From Castanea sativa (lineage: Eukaryota; Streptophyta; Magnoliopsida; Fagales; Fagaceae), in the NCBI RefSeq assembly GCF_040712315.1, contig NC_134017.1:4804001-4868000 (forward strand): a DNA stretch of 64,000 nucleotides, in the 5' to 3' direction. A program made the position numbers and the translations under genes. The notes beneath the pieces are model-generated. The model saw only the letters and a program-made list of their open reading frames with translations. It did no database searches and was not told the DNA's origin. Below are positions 10,551 to 22,744 of the stretch, piece after piece. Each line of letters opens with the position of its first letter. Position 1 is the stretch's first letter.

Positions 10551-12902
10551 CTAAGATTTGAGTTGTTCTAAAGATGACAAAGTCTCTGGTGAACTACCAT
10601 GATCAACACCTTTTTGTTTTTCATCAACTTCGCAATGAGAGACCGTGTGAACAGCCTCCGCTGATTTGTTTTGAAAGAATTTTATGGGGAAGAATTCTTC
10701 CAATGTGACAAGACTTCGAAATTTTTGGGTTTGTGCCGGATCATCATACATTTCCGTTCTTAGTCCTTCTTTCCTTTTATCATTCTTTCTTCTTGACTGC
10801 GGCTGAATTTGGTTTTGTGCTTTTCTGGACTCTTGGGTGATCAAATGAAGAGGGAATACTCGTCTCTTCTTCCATCTCTTACGAGTAACCAGCGTCCAAC
10901 CCTCTTCCTCATCCACTGTTGACTTTTTATCATCATTTGAGTTATAATCAGATGCTTTTTGTGAGAGCTGAACTTGAACAAGTTCCAAAGAACCAAATCG
11001 GTTGAGCGTGGTATTTGCCCCCTGCTCAGTAGTTAGAGACATGTAACTAGGCGACCCGTAAGCAAATGTTACAAGGTTTGACTGAGCAACATCACTAACA
11101 TCTAAGTCAATTTTCCTTTCCTTGGCTAGCTTCATGATGAGTTCTTTAAGAACAAAGCATTTTTGGATTGGATGACTTATGATGCGATGATACTTACAAT
11201 AGTTCGGGTCATCAACCTTTCCTACCTCTTTCAGTCGTTTGCATTCTGGCAATTCAATTAATTTCAGGTTGAGCAATTGTTCTAGCATTTCGGGTATATC
11301 ATCATCAAGGAAAGGATACACTTTTTGTTCCCATTCCTTGAGTGATGAGCGATGCGCTTCACGTTGTTGGCCTTCCTCAGGCCTTTTCTCATTAGCCTTC
11401 ACATTTCCTGTTGAAATTTTGACTGGGGCAGGGTTGACATTCATGGAGTGTTTGACATTACTTTTCGTATTCCTGTCATTTTTCCTTATTTCCCGCCTTT
11501 CTTTCTTTTCTTCAGGTACGGGAGGTTTCATATTTTCGTGGCAAGAGATACTCAATTCCATGTCATGCGCACGAGTTGCCAATTCTTCGAATGTTTGGGG
11601 CTTTATCCCTTGCAGGATGTACAGAAGTCCCCAGTGCATGCCTTGGATGCACATTTCTACAATAGATATTTCAGACAGTCTATCCTTACAATCTAGACTC
11701 AAAGAGCGCCACTGATGGATGTAGTCAACAACGGGCTCGTCTTTCCACTGCTTAGTATTGGTAAGCTCCATCATGCTTACCGTGCGGCGCGTGCTGTAAA
11801 ACCGGTTAAGGAATTCCCTTTCCAACTGTTCCCAACTATTAATTGACTCAGGTTCCAAGTCTGTATACCAATCAAAGGCATTTCCTTTCAGTGAACAAAC
11901 AAACTGCTTTACAAAGAGGCCTCCTTGAGTCCCTGCGTTCTCACAGGTTTCTACAAAGTAAGCAACGTGTTGCTTAGGGTTTCCCTTGCCATCGAATTGC
12001 AAGAACTTGAGGGGTTGATACCCATTTGGCATTCTCATATTGTCAATGCGCTTCGTGTAAGGTTTTGAATATATGAGAGAATGTGTAGAAGAACCTCCAT
12101 ATTATGCTCGTATGGTGTTCGTTATCATGTCCTGCAGTTGTTGGACAGATATCGAGGCCATTGAGGTGGAATGTCCTTATTGAGAAGTGCCTTCACCTCC
12201 TTTTCCCTTACCACCCCTAGCGTTTTCTCCCTTCAAGGTAAATCCAGGAGGGTGCTCAAGGTTAAGATTTGATTCACCCGAATCTTGGACTTCTAGTTTG
12301 TTCATCAGGGTTGCAATTTGGACATCCTTATCTTCAAGTGCTTTTGTGAGAAGGGTGACCTTTTATTCCATTTCAGCCATCTTTTCTTCCATAGTAGAGG
12401 TGTTGGTCATCATTACTGGCATGACCTCTAGATATGATGGAGAAAACGATGAGACAGGATGAGTCAAAGGCATTTTGTTCCTTAAGTTTCTCATCACGGG
12501 TGAAGAGTTGATAGAAAAGGTCTTTGTTGGGGATGATTCACCATTGATCTCAAATTCTTTCGAGACAGATGAATCCTTAGCGGTAGCTTTCCTTTTTGCA
12601 AGAAATTCTAGAGAGATGGTATTATGAAGCTTGCTTTCTTTGGTTGATTGAGGTTGCGGTTGATCAAGAGTTTTGGATCGACTACGAGTGATTGGGCCAA
12701 CATAATCATCCGCAATGGAAGCATACATCACTAATTTTTGAGCATTCTTGTTAGAGGCCATCGAAGCTAGCAGCAAATCGAATTTCTTTTCTTTTGAAGG
12801 AGAAAGAGATAAGAGGCAGAGAGGTCCCACCGGGAGTGCCAGAATTTGTAAACGACTAAATTTCTTAGTTCGAAATAAATCAAACAAGTAAAATAGTTTC
12901 AC
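10551..12902 (-). pseudogene. Inverted gag (capsid and nucleocapsid-like region)
   Basis: The longest open piece (12038-10551, 495 residues) begins MRMPNGYQPLKFLQFDGKGN and has the retrotrans_gag capsid core (FDWYTDLEP, EREFLNRFYSTRRTVSMMELTN), then a linker, a Cys/His cluster (YCKYHRIISHPIQKC) and a basic tail. The N-terminal part (12902-12363) has a coiled-coil start with VMMTNTSTMEEKMAEME and is cut by a stop at 12363. At least two more stops lie between 12363 and 12038. It is homologous along its length to the plus-strand gag at 15576-17392. The reading frame begins inside the adjoining inverted LTR, so the first natural ATG is probably that of MASNKN near 12760. It is not functional as a whole. 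Confidence 0.85.
12820..12846 (-). other. Primer-binding-site-like sequence of the inverted copy
   Basis: On the minus strand the LTR end is followed after AATTC by TGGCACTCCCGGTGGGAC, which starts with the TGG complementary to tRNA CCA ends. The plus copy has the near-identical TGGCACGCCCAGTGGGAC at 15493. I cannot name the tRNA. Confidence 0.6.
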
Positions 12903-13963
12903 AAATGCGAATTTGTATTGATGAATATGTGGTACAATTCTCTGTAATTACAAAAGAGTGATCCTCTTATTCGATCTCCATGAAAGATTTGTTGATTGGA
13001 ATTGTGGTAATGTGATTTTGATTTGAACACAAGATATCCTTCAATTTAGCTGAGGAATGGATCGAAGATCTTTGAAACGGAATTACAACGAATCTCCGGC
13101 TATGAGCTTATTAGGAATTCTTTGTTCTTCGTGTTCTTTGTGTTCTTCGTGTGTTCTTCGTGTTCTTCGTGTGTTCTTCGTGTTTGAAGGTTTGCGATGG
13201 AAGTTCTTCGGTGCTTTAGAGGCTTGATTCCGTAGAGCTTCGTTGATTTATGGTGTGTTGAGGTTCTTAGAGGCTTTTGAGCTTGATTCTAGTGAACTTT
13301 GAGATTCAGGCAAGTAGATGGAAGTTCTTCGGTGCTTTAGAGGCTTCGGTGTTTGAAGGTTTGCGATGGAAGTTCTTCGGTGCTTTAGAGGCTTGATTCC
13401 GTAGAGCTTCGTTGATTTATGGTGTGTTGAGGTTCTTAGAGGCTTTTGAGCTTGATTCTAGTGAACTTTGAGATTCAGGCAAGTAGTTTGGATGACTTTG
13501 CTTCGAATGTTGTTTGTATTTGAGGTTGAAGTCCTTGAAATTCCTGGAGGCTTCAGGGTTTGATTTCGGCAGAGCTTCTGGATTTCTGAACTCAAGATCT
13601 CTTTTTTCTTTTGTCTCCTTTCCCTCCTTCTGTCCTGGGAAGGCTTCTATTTATGGGAGTTTAGGGGTGGGTGAGCGACACGTGGCGGAGTCTGATTGGT
13701 GACACTTGTCACAGTCTGATTGGTCCGCTTATGTCATCGCTTACACGTGCTGGATTGCTTGTGTCATCGCTTACACGTGCAGGGTTGCTTGTGTCATCGC
13801 TGACACATGCTGATGCAGGGCTGCTTGTGTCATCGCTGACGCATGCTGATGCAGTTTCATGCCTTTATTTCAATGACACTTGACAAATTTCTATTGGTTT
13901 CCGAATAGTGATGGCAAAACCTAGCAGCAGTACGTGGTGCTTTGTAATTGGTTGTATTTTGTG
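12847..13963 (-). repeat. Inverted LTR, truncated at its U3 start
   Basis: The reverse complement of the same LTR family, from the TGTAAACGAC end at 12847 to 13963, where homology stops at GTTGTATTTTGTG and about 75 bp of U3 start are missing. It carries an internal 169-bp tandem duplication (starts at 13196 and 13365) absent from the other LTR copies. It borders the plant-mobile-domain ORF directly. Confidence 0.88.
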
Positions 13964-15461
13964 CAAACTTTGACAAGGGTTGTGGAATGTCTGAGTCTTG
14001 TAGATCCCTCTTTCCCTTTTGAGGTTTGTTGAACATCAGTGATTTAACAGAGGAGGAGGCAATTTCAACTTGTAAATTTGTTCCTCTGGTAAAATCAGTT
14101 CTATATACTCCTTCCCACCATTGTTTGTAGCTAAGTCTGACCCGGCTTCCAAAGTCTAACGCAAAAGCCAAAATGAGTACCTTGGAATCTGTGTTGCGGC
14201 AAGTGAAAGATTGGTAGAATTGGTACAGATCTTTTAAAGAGCCTGTATGAATTTCTTCCTTTAAGTCACTTGGAATGTCTTGATGAAATCCAAAGCGCTG
14301 ACTGAATCTGTGGGGGCTATATGCTTCTACAATGTGTTGGTCTTCACATCGAAGTGACAAGTACCTCGAGCGAAGGCTCATATAGTAGTCGAACCGCTGA
14401 ATGGATAAATGATCATTGTCGACGAAAGTCTGGTCATAGCTTTTATTAAAAGCAGTCCCGTGCCAAAAGAAGTCGATGGCAGTTCGTATCTGCTTTCGTG
14501 CGGAAAATTCAATGAACACAGAGGCAGAACCTACACCGGAGTATTTAGTCATCAAAGGATGGGATAGTTTGGCATGGGCGATGCGGTTGCTTCTGAAAAA
14601 ATGACCTACCCAGGCGTAAACATAATGAATAGCAAAACTAGCTCCAGACTTGCTCGGAGTAGGAGAGGAAGAAATGGTGTTAAGCCCCTGATAAATGCTA
14701 GCCAGTACTGGGGGAGCAAGGCCAAATGAACGACCATTGGCCATGGAACTAGCAATCTTGAAAGTGCCGGGACGGATGCTATTCGGATCCTTGCTAGGAA
14801 AGACAAATATGCACAGCCAACAGGAAAGAAGTGCCGATAGGTAAGTCTCCTCCTTTAAGTCACCCTCAATTTGAAGATCTACAAAGACCCCGTGTTCTTT
14901 ATCAAACCATGGTGCAGGCTCATTTATCTCGCCAAAGGGATTCTGACTCCACTTGGGAACGGTTGCTCGTCTTGCTGGTTTTCTGGGAGCTGAGTACTTG
15001 TTATTTCCTCTATACCAAAAAGTAATCCAGTCACAAACACTCACTCTCCGTTGCCTTTTCATCTGGTTTTGAAGGTGATGATACGCCATGAAAAGGTAGC
15101 GACAGTTGTGCGGTAGATAGGGTCGTCCTTGGTCATTAGTTCCATCTAGCTCTTGCGTATTGGGTACCACTTCATCATAAAATGCACCTGTGCAAGGAAG
15201 TCCGCCAAGAATGGAAAGATCCCATGGTGTGATAGAAATTTCCCCAACCGAGGTGTGGAGGGTATTGGTAGATGGACTCCAACACTCACACAACGCCTTC
15301 ATGAGATTCTCATCATAATCATATGTGAATAGGGAGGCAAAGACAGCATTGTAAAGGTGGACCGCATCAAGGAGGTGCTCACACCGACCAAGCACATCTT
15401 CTAGCCAATTCCAATAAAGGAAAGAATAGGAAAACCCTCCATTCGTGCTAAAGGAAGAATC
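13857..15461 (-). pseudogene. Plant mobile domain (PMD, MAIN/MAIL-like) ORF, antisense in the element
   Basis: This frame codes for a plant mobile domain, the PF10536 family of MAIN/MAIL1 and many transposon-carried proteins. The N-terminal part reads WNWLEDVLGR, ASLFTYDYDENLM, HTSVGEISITPWDLSILGG and FYDEVVPN, the conserved PMD start, and the C-terminal part contains SRYLSLR and YSPHRFSQRFGFHQDIP. The frame is open for about 535 codons between stops at 15462 and 13857, but no ATG lies between the upstream stop and the domain; the first alternative start is a GTG at 15395. The last 34 or so residues are encoded by the inverted LTR (13963-13857) and are not part of the family. It lies antisense to the outer LTRs. 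It may be an accessory ORF of the element or a captured gene, and is probably not intact. Confidence 0.85.
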
Positions 15462-15485
15462 TCAATTGGCACGTCTGAATTTCTA

Positions 15486-15510
15486 CAAATTCTGGCACGC
15501 CCAGTGGGAC
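15486..15510 (+). other. Primer-binding-site-like sequence of the plus copy
   Basis: TCTACA, the LTR end, is followed after AATTC by TGGCACGCCCAGTGGGAC from 15493. Only the last few LTR bases remain upstream. Beyond them the sequence changes to the 5' part of the PMD ORF, so this primer site is separated from its LTR by nearly 6 kb. Confidence 0.6.
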
Positions 15511-15575
15511 CTCTTTGCCTCTCATCTCATTCTCCTTCAAAGAAAAAAATCTTCATCATCTTGCTACCAACTTCA

Positions 15576-17392
15576 ATGGCCTCTAGCAAGAACATTCAAG
15601 CTTCAACAATAGCTACTTCAATTAAACTTGGTACGGCTACTACCAACAGTTGCATTGGAGCAATCAATTGTAGCCAACCTAAAGCTCACAATCAACTTCA
15701 ATCTCAATCAACCAAGGAAGCCAAGGTCCAGACAATCATCTCCTTAGACCCTCTTAAAAGAAACAAGGTCATCAACAAGGACATCTCCACCTTGGAACAC
15801 CACAAGTATGGGGGCAAATCCCCTTCTTCCTTCATAAGAAGTTGGTCGCACGATTTCTCTCTCATCAAAGGGAACCCAAAAGATGAGATTTCACGTGCTC
15901 ACTTCAATTCACTTCCTTCTCCATCATCTGTGGAAGTTGTGTCAGTCATGATGACTAACACCTCTACCATGGAAGAAAAGATGGCTGAAATGGAACAAAG
16001 GGTCGTCCTTCTCACAAAAGCACTTGAAGATAAGGACCTTCAAATTGCAACTTTAATGAACAAACTCGAAGTACAAGATCTTGGTGAATCAAGCCATGGT
16101 CATAAATTCACATCTGCAAAGGATGATGAAGGGAAAGAAATTGAAAACACTCCCCGACAAGAACAATCCACCTCAATGGCCTCAATATCTGTCCAACAAC
16201 TACAGGACATGATAACGAATACCATACGAGCACAATATGGAGGTTCTTCTACAAATTCTCTCATATATTCAAAACCCTATACGAAGTGCATTGACAATAT
16301 GAGAATGCCAAATGGGTATCAACCCCCTAAGTTCTTACAATTTGATGGAAAGGGAAACCCTAAGCAACATGTTGCTCACTTTGTAGAAACTTGCGAGAAC
16401 ACAGGGACTCAAGGAGGCCACTTTGTAAAGCAGTTCGTTCGTTCACTAAAGGGAATGCCTTTGATTGGTATACAGAATTAGAACCCAAGTCAATCGATAG
16501 TTGGGAACAACTTGAAAGGGAGTTCCTCAACCGGTTCTACAGCACACGCCGTACGGTAAGCATGATGGAGCTTACCAATACCAAGCAGTGGAAAGACGAG
16601 CCCGTTGTTGACTATATCAATCGATGGCGTTCTTTGAGTCTAGACTGTAAGGATAGACTTTCTGAAATATATGCTGTAGAAATGTGCATCCAAGGCATGC
16701 ACTGGGGACTTCTGTACATCCTGCAAGGGATAAAGCCCCAAACATTTGAAGAATTGGCAACTCGTGCGCATGACATGGAATTGAGTATCTCTTGCCACGA
16801 AAATATGAAACCTCCCGTACCTAAGGAAAGCAGAAAGGAAGTAAAGATGAATGACGGGAATGCAAAAGGCAATCTCAAAGACCCAATAACTATTAACACT
16901 GCCATAATTAAGGTTTCAAGGAGAGAAGCAAAGGCAAATGAAAAACAACTTGAGGGATGACAAAAGAACGAAGTGCGTCGTCTGACCTTTAAGGAACGTG
17001 AGCAAAAAACATATCCGTTCCCCGATGAAGATGTGCCAAACATCTTAGAACAACTATTGCAATTGAAGCTGGTTGAATTGCCAGAATGCAAGCGACCAGA
17101 AGACATAGGGAAAGTTGATAACCCTAACTACTGCAAATATCATCGCATCATTGGCCACCCAATTCAAAAATGCTTCGTCTTCAAAGAACAAATCATGAAG
17201 CTAGCCAAAGAAAACAAGATTGATCTAGACCTTGATGAAGTTGTTGGGTCAAACTATGTGACCGTTGTTTGTGATGTACTGCCAACTCTCAAGCAAGGGG
17301 CAAACACCAAGAAGGCTTACAAATTGATTGACAATGACGGCGTAAGGATCGGCCCCATCAATGGGAAGTTCCTCAAACACTTCTCTGCTTGA
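15576..17392 (+). pseudogene. Plus-strand gag with frameshift and stop
   Basis: Homologous to the inverted gag. The likely start is the ATG at 15576 (MASSKN). The first frame runs to 16481, giving a low-complexity N-terminal part, a coiled-coil segment (EEKMAEMEQRVVLLTKALED) and the start of the capsid. One lost base near 16456 (AAAGGGAATG against AAAGGAAATG in the other copy) shifts the frame. The capsid continues in a second frame to 16960 (FDWYTELEP, FLNRFYSTRRT), where a TGA interrupts it. The Cys/His part (YCKYHRIIGHPIQKC) follows at 16973-17392. No protease follows; the sequence has been replaced by unrelated non-coding DNA. Confidence 0.85.
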
Positions 17393-17525
17393 AAATCGAG
17401 AACTGCTCATCGGTAAGAGCTTAAACTACCCACTGCAGCACTATAAGGGTACATGATGTTTTCCCATTACCTTTGAAAGTGCACAAATAAGGAGAAATTA
17501 ATCCCACTCTATGTCACCATTTGTG

Positions 17526-17800
17526 AGTGTGGCGTAGTTGTTGGATGCCCATGTCACCCTTGAGGCCAAGGTCTCGGGTTCGATTAGAGGTGATACCCAC
17601 TATTGCACAATTGGTACCCATGAAATGCCGTGGGGTGTAGGGCGAGGATTACACACGCGAGCCCTCCCTTTTTGTAAAAAGAAACAAAAAAAAAAAAAAA
17701 AACAAAAAACAAAACAAAACAAAAGAAAAACAAAGAAAAAAAAAATCATCAAAACCATGAAAAAAAAAAACAAAAAAAATCATCAAAAAAAATTGTTAGT
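17526..17800 (+). mobile_element. Possible tRNA-derived SINE with A-rich tail
   Basis: An A-box-like TGGCGTAGTTGTTGG at 17530-17544 and a B-box-like GGTTCGATTAG at 17577-17587 are spaced as in a tRNA-type RNA polymerase III promoter. About 110 bp later the sequence turns into an A-rich tail with poly(A) runs (about 17678-17800). The flanking duplication is not clear. It sits inside the 15.5-kb element, after the broken gag. The Lys-rich ORF across it comes from the tail and is not a gene. Confidence 0.55.
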
Positions 17801-17938
17801 TGAACTACGTAATGACTTGATCCTTCTCCGGGGTACGTAGGCAACTTAGTACTTTTCACTAAGTTCAGTCACATAAAAAGAAGAAGGACTGCCAGTCTAG
17901 CTTGAAGAGTTTGTCCAAAAGTCGTCAACATGCTTTCA

Positions 17939-18178
17939 AGAACCCTTTGATTGGCAAGGCGTCGCTTAAGATCAATCAATTGCTCACTATATGATGTTCA
18001 AAGATCATTGTGGTAGAAAGTGATAGCTGCAAAGAATTGGTGTTACTTAGCTTTCCTTGAAATAATGATAAGTTGATTCTCGGTTGTGGAGTAAAATAAA
18101 ATCTTCAACCTCTGTTGCAAGGAATGGAGTCTGCATGGCATTGCCCATCTTTTGTGGACATATTCCCACGTCTCTGAA
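17939..18178 (+). repeat. 240-bp segment, second copy
   Basis: Direct repeat of 9538-9777, with about three differences. Here it is followed by the tandem-repeat region that leads to the 3' LTR, so this is probably the original location and the left copy the duplicate. Confidence 0.9.
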
Positions 18179-18499
18179 GTATACTTTGCATCACTTATCT
18201 CCTGGGGGCATCTTTTTTTGTACCTTTCAAGTCTAGGCTATATTGTCTCTCTTCTAGGTTGTGCCACTTCACAAATCTGAAATTTGAACCACATCATCTC
18301 CCTTCTGAGTGGTGTTGTTTCGCATTATGTCTTTAAAATCTGGACAACGTCACCTTCCTCTAACATCTGAAGTTGATGTTGCATCATCTCTCCTCTAAGG
18401 GCATGTTCGTGCAATGTCAAAATCATGGCGGCATTCTTCTCACATCTTCAAGGTTTTATTGGCATCTCTTTGCATCCTCAAAGTCTTGATGGGAGCTTC

Positions 18500-19060
18500 T
18501 TGAAACTTCAAGCTTCATTATAAAAGCCAATATTAGTGCAACTTCGATGCGAATGAAGTATTGACATAGCTTCAGGATAAAAAATGAATGTCGGCACAGC
18601 TTCTGTGCAAATGAAGTGTTGACGTAGCTTCATGGCAAAGATGAATGTTGGCATGGCTTCTGTATAAATGGAGTGTTGACGTAGCTTCATGGCAAAGATA
18701 AATGTTGGCCCAGCTTCGATGTGAATGAAGTGTTGACGTAGCTTCATGGCAAAGATGAATGTTGGCATGGCTTCTGTGCAAATGGAGTGTTGACACGACT
18801 GCATGACAAAGATGGATGTCGGCACGACTTCAATGTAAATGAACTGTTGGCCCAGCTTCGATGTGAATGAAGTGTTGACGTAGCTTCATGACAAAAATGA
18901 ATGTTGGCATGGCTTCTATGCAAATGGAGTGTTGACACAACTGCATGACAAAGATGGATGTCGGCACGACTTCAATATAGATGAACTGTTGGCCCAGCTT
19001 CGATGCAAATGAAGTGTTGACGTAGCTTCATGGGCGATAGCATTATTGCCTAGCTGAATA
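18500..19060 (+). repeat. 57-bp minisatellite with a two-part unit
   Basis: Units with period 57 bp start with GTGTTGACGTAGCTTCATGG at 18616, 18673, 18730 and (diverged) 18787. Each unit has two related halves of about 28 bp; near 18844-18872 a half unit occurs alone, so the array slips by half units. Because 57 is a multiple of three, the minus strand reads as repeating 19-residue ORFs, which have no other sign of being coding. Confidence 0.85.
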
Positions 19061-19799
19061 TCCTTATGGAAACTTCATTGCAAAGACGAATATCACTAAA
19101 AGATTGTTGATGCAAGAAAAGAATGTAACAACATGAAGGCATACGTTCTTGCAACGTTGCTGTTAATGAAATACAAAGTCACCAAATGAAGGCAAACACT
19201 TCTATGAGAACGTCAGCGTGAAATTTGATGTCAAAACCCAAAGATCAAGGAAACTGAGCTGCAAAACAAAAACAAGCAACAACGAAAAAAAAAAATGTCA
19301 GAGGAAAATCTCATTGCATGTCTAAACAAAGGACAAAAGAAAAAGAAAAAGAAAAAAGAAAAAAAATTCTTAAAAGCTGGAGAAGAAGACTGAAGGCTAA
19401 GAATGCCCAAATGAACGAAGCCAATCTCACATCTTATATAGAGAATTTCTGCTAAACTAGCAGACAAAAAAAAAAAATTAAAGAAAGTCAGCAAACCATT
19501 AAATGGTTCTACCAACTGACCAATGAAAAAAAAAAAAAAAAAACTTATATTCACATTTCAGAAATGTGAAAACAATTGGAACTCAAAGTCAGATTTTGCA
19601 AACTCAAATGCACTTAAAATCAGAGAAGTCTGCGTTGAATTTTGAAATGAAAGAGCATATTCACCCATGGAGACAGAAGATAATGGCTCAGTACCCACAT
19701 GACAAGTCTAAATTTCTACATCCTGTCAGGGCGGCCACCACAAAATTAGACCAAAAAAAGCCATAAGTCCAACAAAGACCCACGACTTTCTCATCCAAA

Positions 19800-20240
19800 T
19801 TTGTGAAAATTCAGACATTATTTCACAAAACTGACACCACAAGAGTCTTCTACAGCCTTCGATCCACCAAACCTGAAAATTTCAGACCCAGATACCCGGC
19901 CACGCGCCGCCACACATGGCCACAAATTCTCAGTGACCCGCGGGTTTCTCATTCAAATCTGCGCAAATGTGAGAACAATTTTACAAAACTGATACCGCCA
20001 TTAGAGCTATCGGCCTTCGATCTACAAAACCTGAAATTTTTAGGTCCAAACGATCAACCACGCGCCACCACGCGCCGCCACAAGCTCGCGATGACCACCG
20101 GTTTAGTCCATCAAAACTGTGCAAATTTGTGCACAATTTCACAAAACTGACCATATAGAAGTCTTCTACGGCCTTATAACTACAAGATGTGAAAATTTCA
20201 AGCCCAAATGATGAGCCACGCGCCGACACGCGCCGCCAGA
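19800..20240 (+). repeat. Three diverged 158-bp tandem units
   Basis: TTT(C/T)ACAAAACTGA followed by GGCCTTCGAT and a GC-rich CACGCGCCGCCAC block recurs from 19821, 19980 and 20137. The following 20240-20400 is an irregular array of CACGCG-type motifs. Together they form a locally GC-rich, CpG-rich island in the 3' untranslated part of the element. Confidence 0.75.
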
Positions 20241-20469
20241 AGGTCTGGCAATCCCAGCTTCAGTTGCACGTGCTCCCACGCGCCGCTAGATGAGTCCACG
20301 CGCTGCCACGCGCCGACAATCTTCCCACACGCGCCACACGCGCTGGCACGCGTCACACGCGCTCCAGGTCGATGACGTCACGGATGACGTCATCCTCCTT
20401 GACCCGGTTCGACCCGAAAACCCGACCGGATCCGGACCGCCTAAAAAAAAAAAAAAAAAAAAAACTTTG

Positions 20470-20760
20470 ACAAATTAAGACTTTAACTTTGACCAAAAAG
20501 TCAAAATTTTCAAAACGGACCTGTCCCACTCAATTTTTCGCGTACTTTCCAATTTTGGGGTCTGTTTCTTCAACCGAGGCTCGAAAATTGCACAACAGTC
20601 CAATTTCTAAAAGAATTGACTTTTGCACAAATTTTGACCAAAAGTCAAAATTTTTAAGATTGACCTGTCTTGCTCAATTTTTCGCGTACTTTCCAATTTT
20701 GGGGTCTATTTATTCATTTGAGAATCCAAAATTGCTCAAATAGTGTGATTCTATAACTAT
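20470..20760 (+). repeat. 144-bp tandem duplication
   Basis: CAATTTTTCGCGTACTTTCC with TTTTGGGGTCT occurs at 20531 and again at 20675, with related text between. Non-coding. Confidence 0.8.
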
Positions 20761-22744
20761 TGGCTTTGATGTAAACTTTGACCGAAGATCAAGATGTTCA
20801 AGCAAAACTTGTACTATCAGGTTTTTGCAAAGATTTTGATTTTGAAATCTAGGTATTTGTTTTTGAAATCTAGGTATTTGTTTTGGACTTAGAAACTACA
20901 TCTGCTTCTCCAAAGTACTAGCAGTGTCCAAAATTTAAGCTCTCAAGATCATAATTTGAGATCCATCCATTTGGTCTGGATTCCCTCAAAATTATCCTCC
21001 AAACTTGATCAAGGCTCCCCTTTCAAAGAACAGATGAGCTCTCACAAGTATGTCTCAAAATTGAAATTACATTGAGTCACTACTTCAGCCTACCATTTCC
21101 GTCGGTGCCTACCAGTCTCCAACCTAACATTCTCATTCGGCGCCTACCGTTCCCATCCACCATTCTCACCAAAGGGTCTCGTTCGCCGTTCTTAATTACC
21201 TAACTACCGTTCTTCATCTTTTCACTATAAATAGAAGGGCCGGATCCACTAAAACCCATCAAGAAAAAAAAAACAACACACATACACTAAATCATGAAAT
21301 GAAGATTTGCTTCTTTCAAATTTTCAAATCCTCCTTCTCACAACCAGTTCTCACTATGGCCTCGTCATTCTCAATACCTAGCAACCAAAATCGCTTCATA
21401 ATCAGTTTGAAATCAACCCTCTCATGGTTTAGTAGAAACCCTTCTCACAACATCATCGCTATTTTAGGATTCAAACAAATTTTGTTTCCCCACTTAACGA
21501 CTACATTTGTTCATAAAGTTATTCATAACAAGGTCGGCATCGTTGTTCCATGCTTTCTTGGATTTGGTTCACCAGGAAATCCAAGTCCAGCAGAGACACC
21601 TGTTCCTAAAATCAGGGCTTCCGTAGTCTCTTTCCAACTGTTTGGTCTCCCATTAGAAGTAGCGGTTCGGAACAAACAGCAACTTGGCTGGTTTCTAAAA
21701 CTAGGATCACAAGTTAGCTCCATCTTTCATTTGTTATGCTTTCCCAATAAAGTTGCATCAGGTGAAGGTGGTAAAAAGTGTTGGGGTATCCTACAAATTG
21801 TCTCCCATCCAACACTTATGATGACCTCCAAGGTACCAGCTCATCAGAAATTAGCCTTTGGTGTCAGCAAATGGTCGCCAAAGCCTCATTCCATGTTTCC
21901 ACCAACGTGGAGCCCAAAGGTCATCATTGCCGGTACCACAAAACACACTTTCTGGAATTACTCCAACTTAAGATCAGCTTGAAGAATTTCAGAAAATATA
22001 CTTCTGAAATTACTTCAACTTAATGTCCGTCAGTATGGTCCAGTTACATATGCGCATTCAACGACTTGCTGTTGGACCTCATTCAGCATGCAGCCAGTCC
22101 CACATTTGAAGGTGTACTTCCCAGAGACATCTACGCCAGAGAGTCCCCAACATGCAGGGTCAGATCCCATGGTGTCATATGTTTCACCCATTCACTTTGC
22201 TTCATCACCATTTTCTTCACCATCAACATCAACACACCCAAAACACTCTTCTGAAATTACCTCAACTTAACCTGAGTGATGCGATAACACAAGCACATTC
22301 AACCACACTCCCACATGTTCTCTCTGTGATCCAAAGTATACCCTTCAGATATAACTTCACCAGAAGTCCTTAAAAATAAGGGGCTAGCTCCAGAGCTCTA
22401 CATGCTGTACCCAGCCAATATTCTCACCTCTTCTCCATCTTCAACACCCTGTGATCGCCACCAACGATCCAAAGTACTCTTCTGAAATTACTTTGACTTA
22501 ACCTCTGCTAAGAAAGCTCGGTCACATGAGTACAGCCAAATTCTCGCAAACCCCTTCTCGGTCTCATCAAAGCCTTTCATATGGGTGGGTCTACTCTTCT
22601 GCATTTATTTCATCCTGTTAAAAGCTCCACCACCTTCAACTATTTACTAGAAGAGTCAAGTATAAAAAAATCCATTTTCTTTCAAGACTCATTCACTCAC
22701 CACACTCCAAAACTGTGTGCATGAACGAGTCTCGAGGGGGCATT
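20761..22744 (+). other. 3' untranslated part of the element, with a spaced motif and polypurine tract
   Basis: No credible gene. The phrase CTTCTGAAATTAC(T/C)TCAACTTAA occurs near 21997 and 22248, and a variant with TTTGACTTAA near 22481, spaced about 240 bp, the remnant of an old tandem array. The longest ORF (21299-21982) is low in complexity and matches no family I know. The polypurine tract CGAGGGGG at 22733-22740 directly precedes the 3' LTR, as needed for plus-strand priming. Confidence 0.6.

Noticed and set aside
17538..17840. Lys-rich ORF on the plus strand
   Set aside because: It is a translation of the A-rich tail of a SINE-like repeat.
18508..18938. Overlapping minus-strand ORFs with 19-residue peptide repeats
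   Set aside because: They arise because the minisatellite period (57 bp) is a multiple of three. There is no start context, domain or independent coding signal.
21299..21982. 227-residue ORF in the 3' part of the 15.5-kb element
   Set aside because: No recognisable domain, low complexity, lies in repeat-rich untranslated DNA and is not supported by any context.
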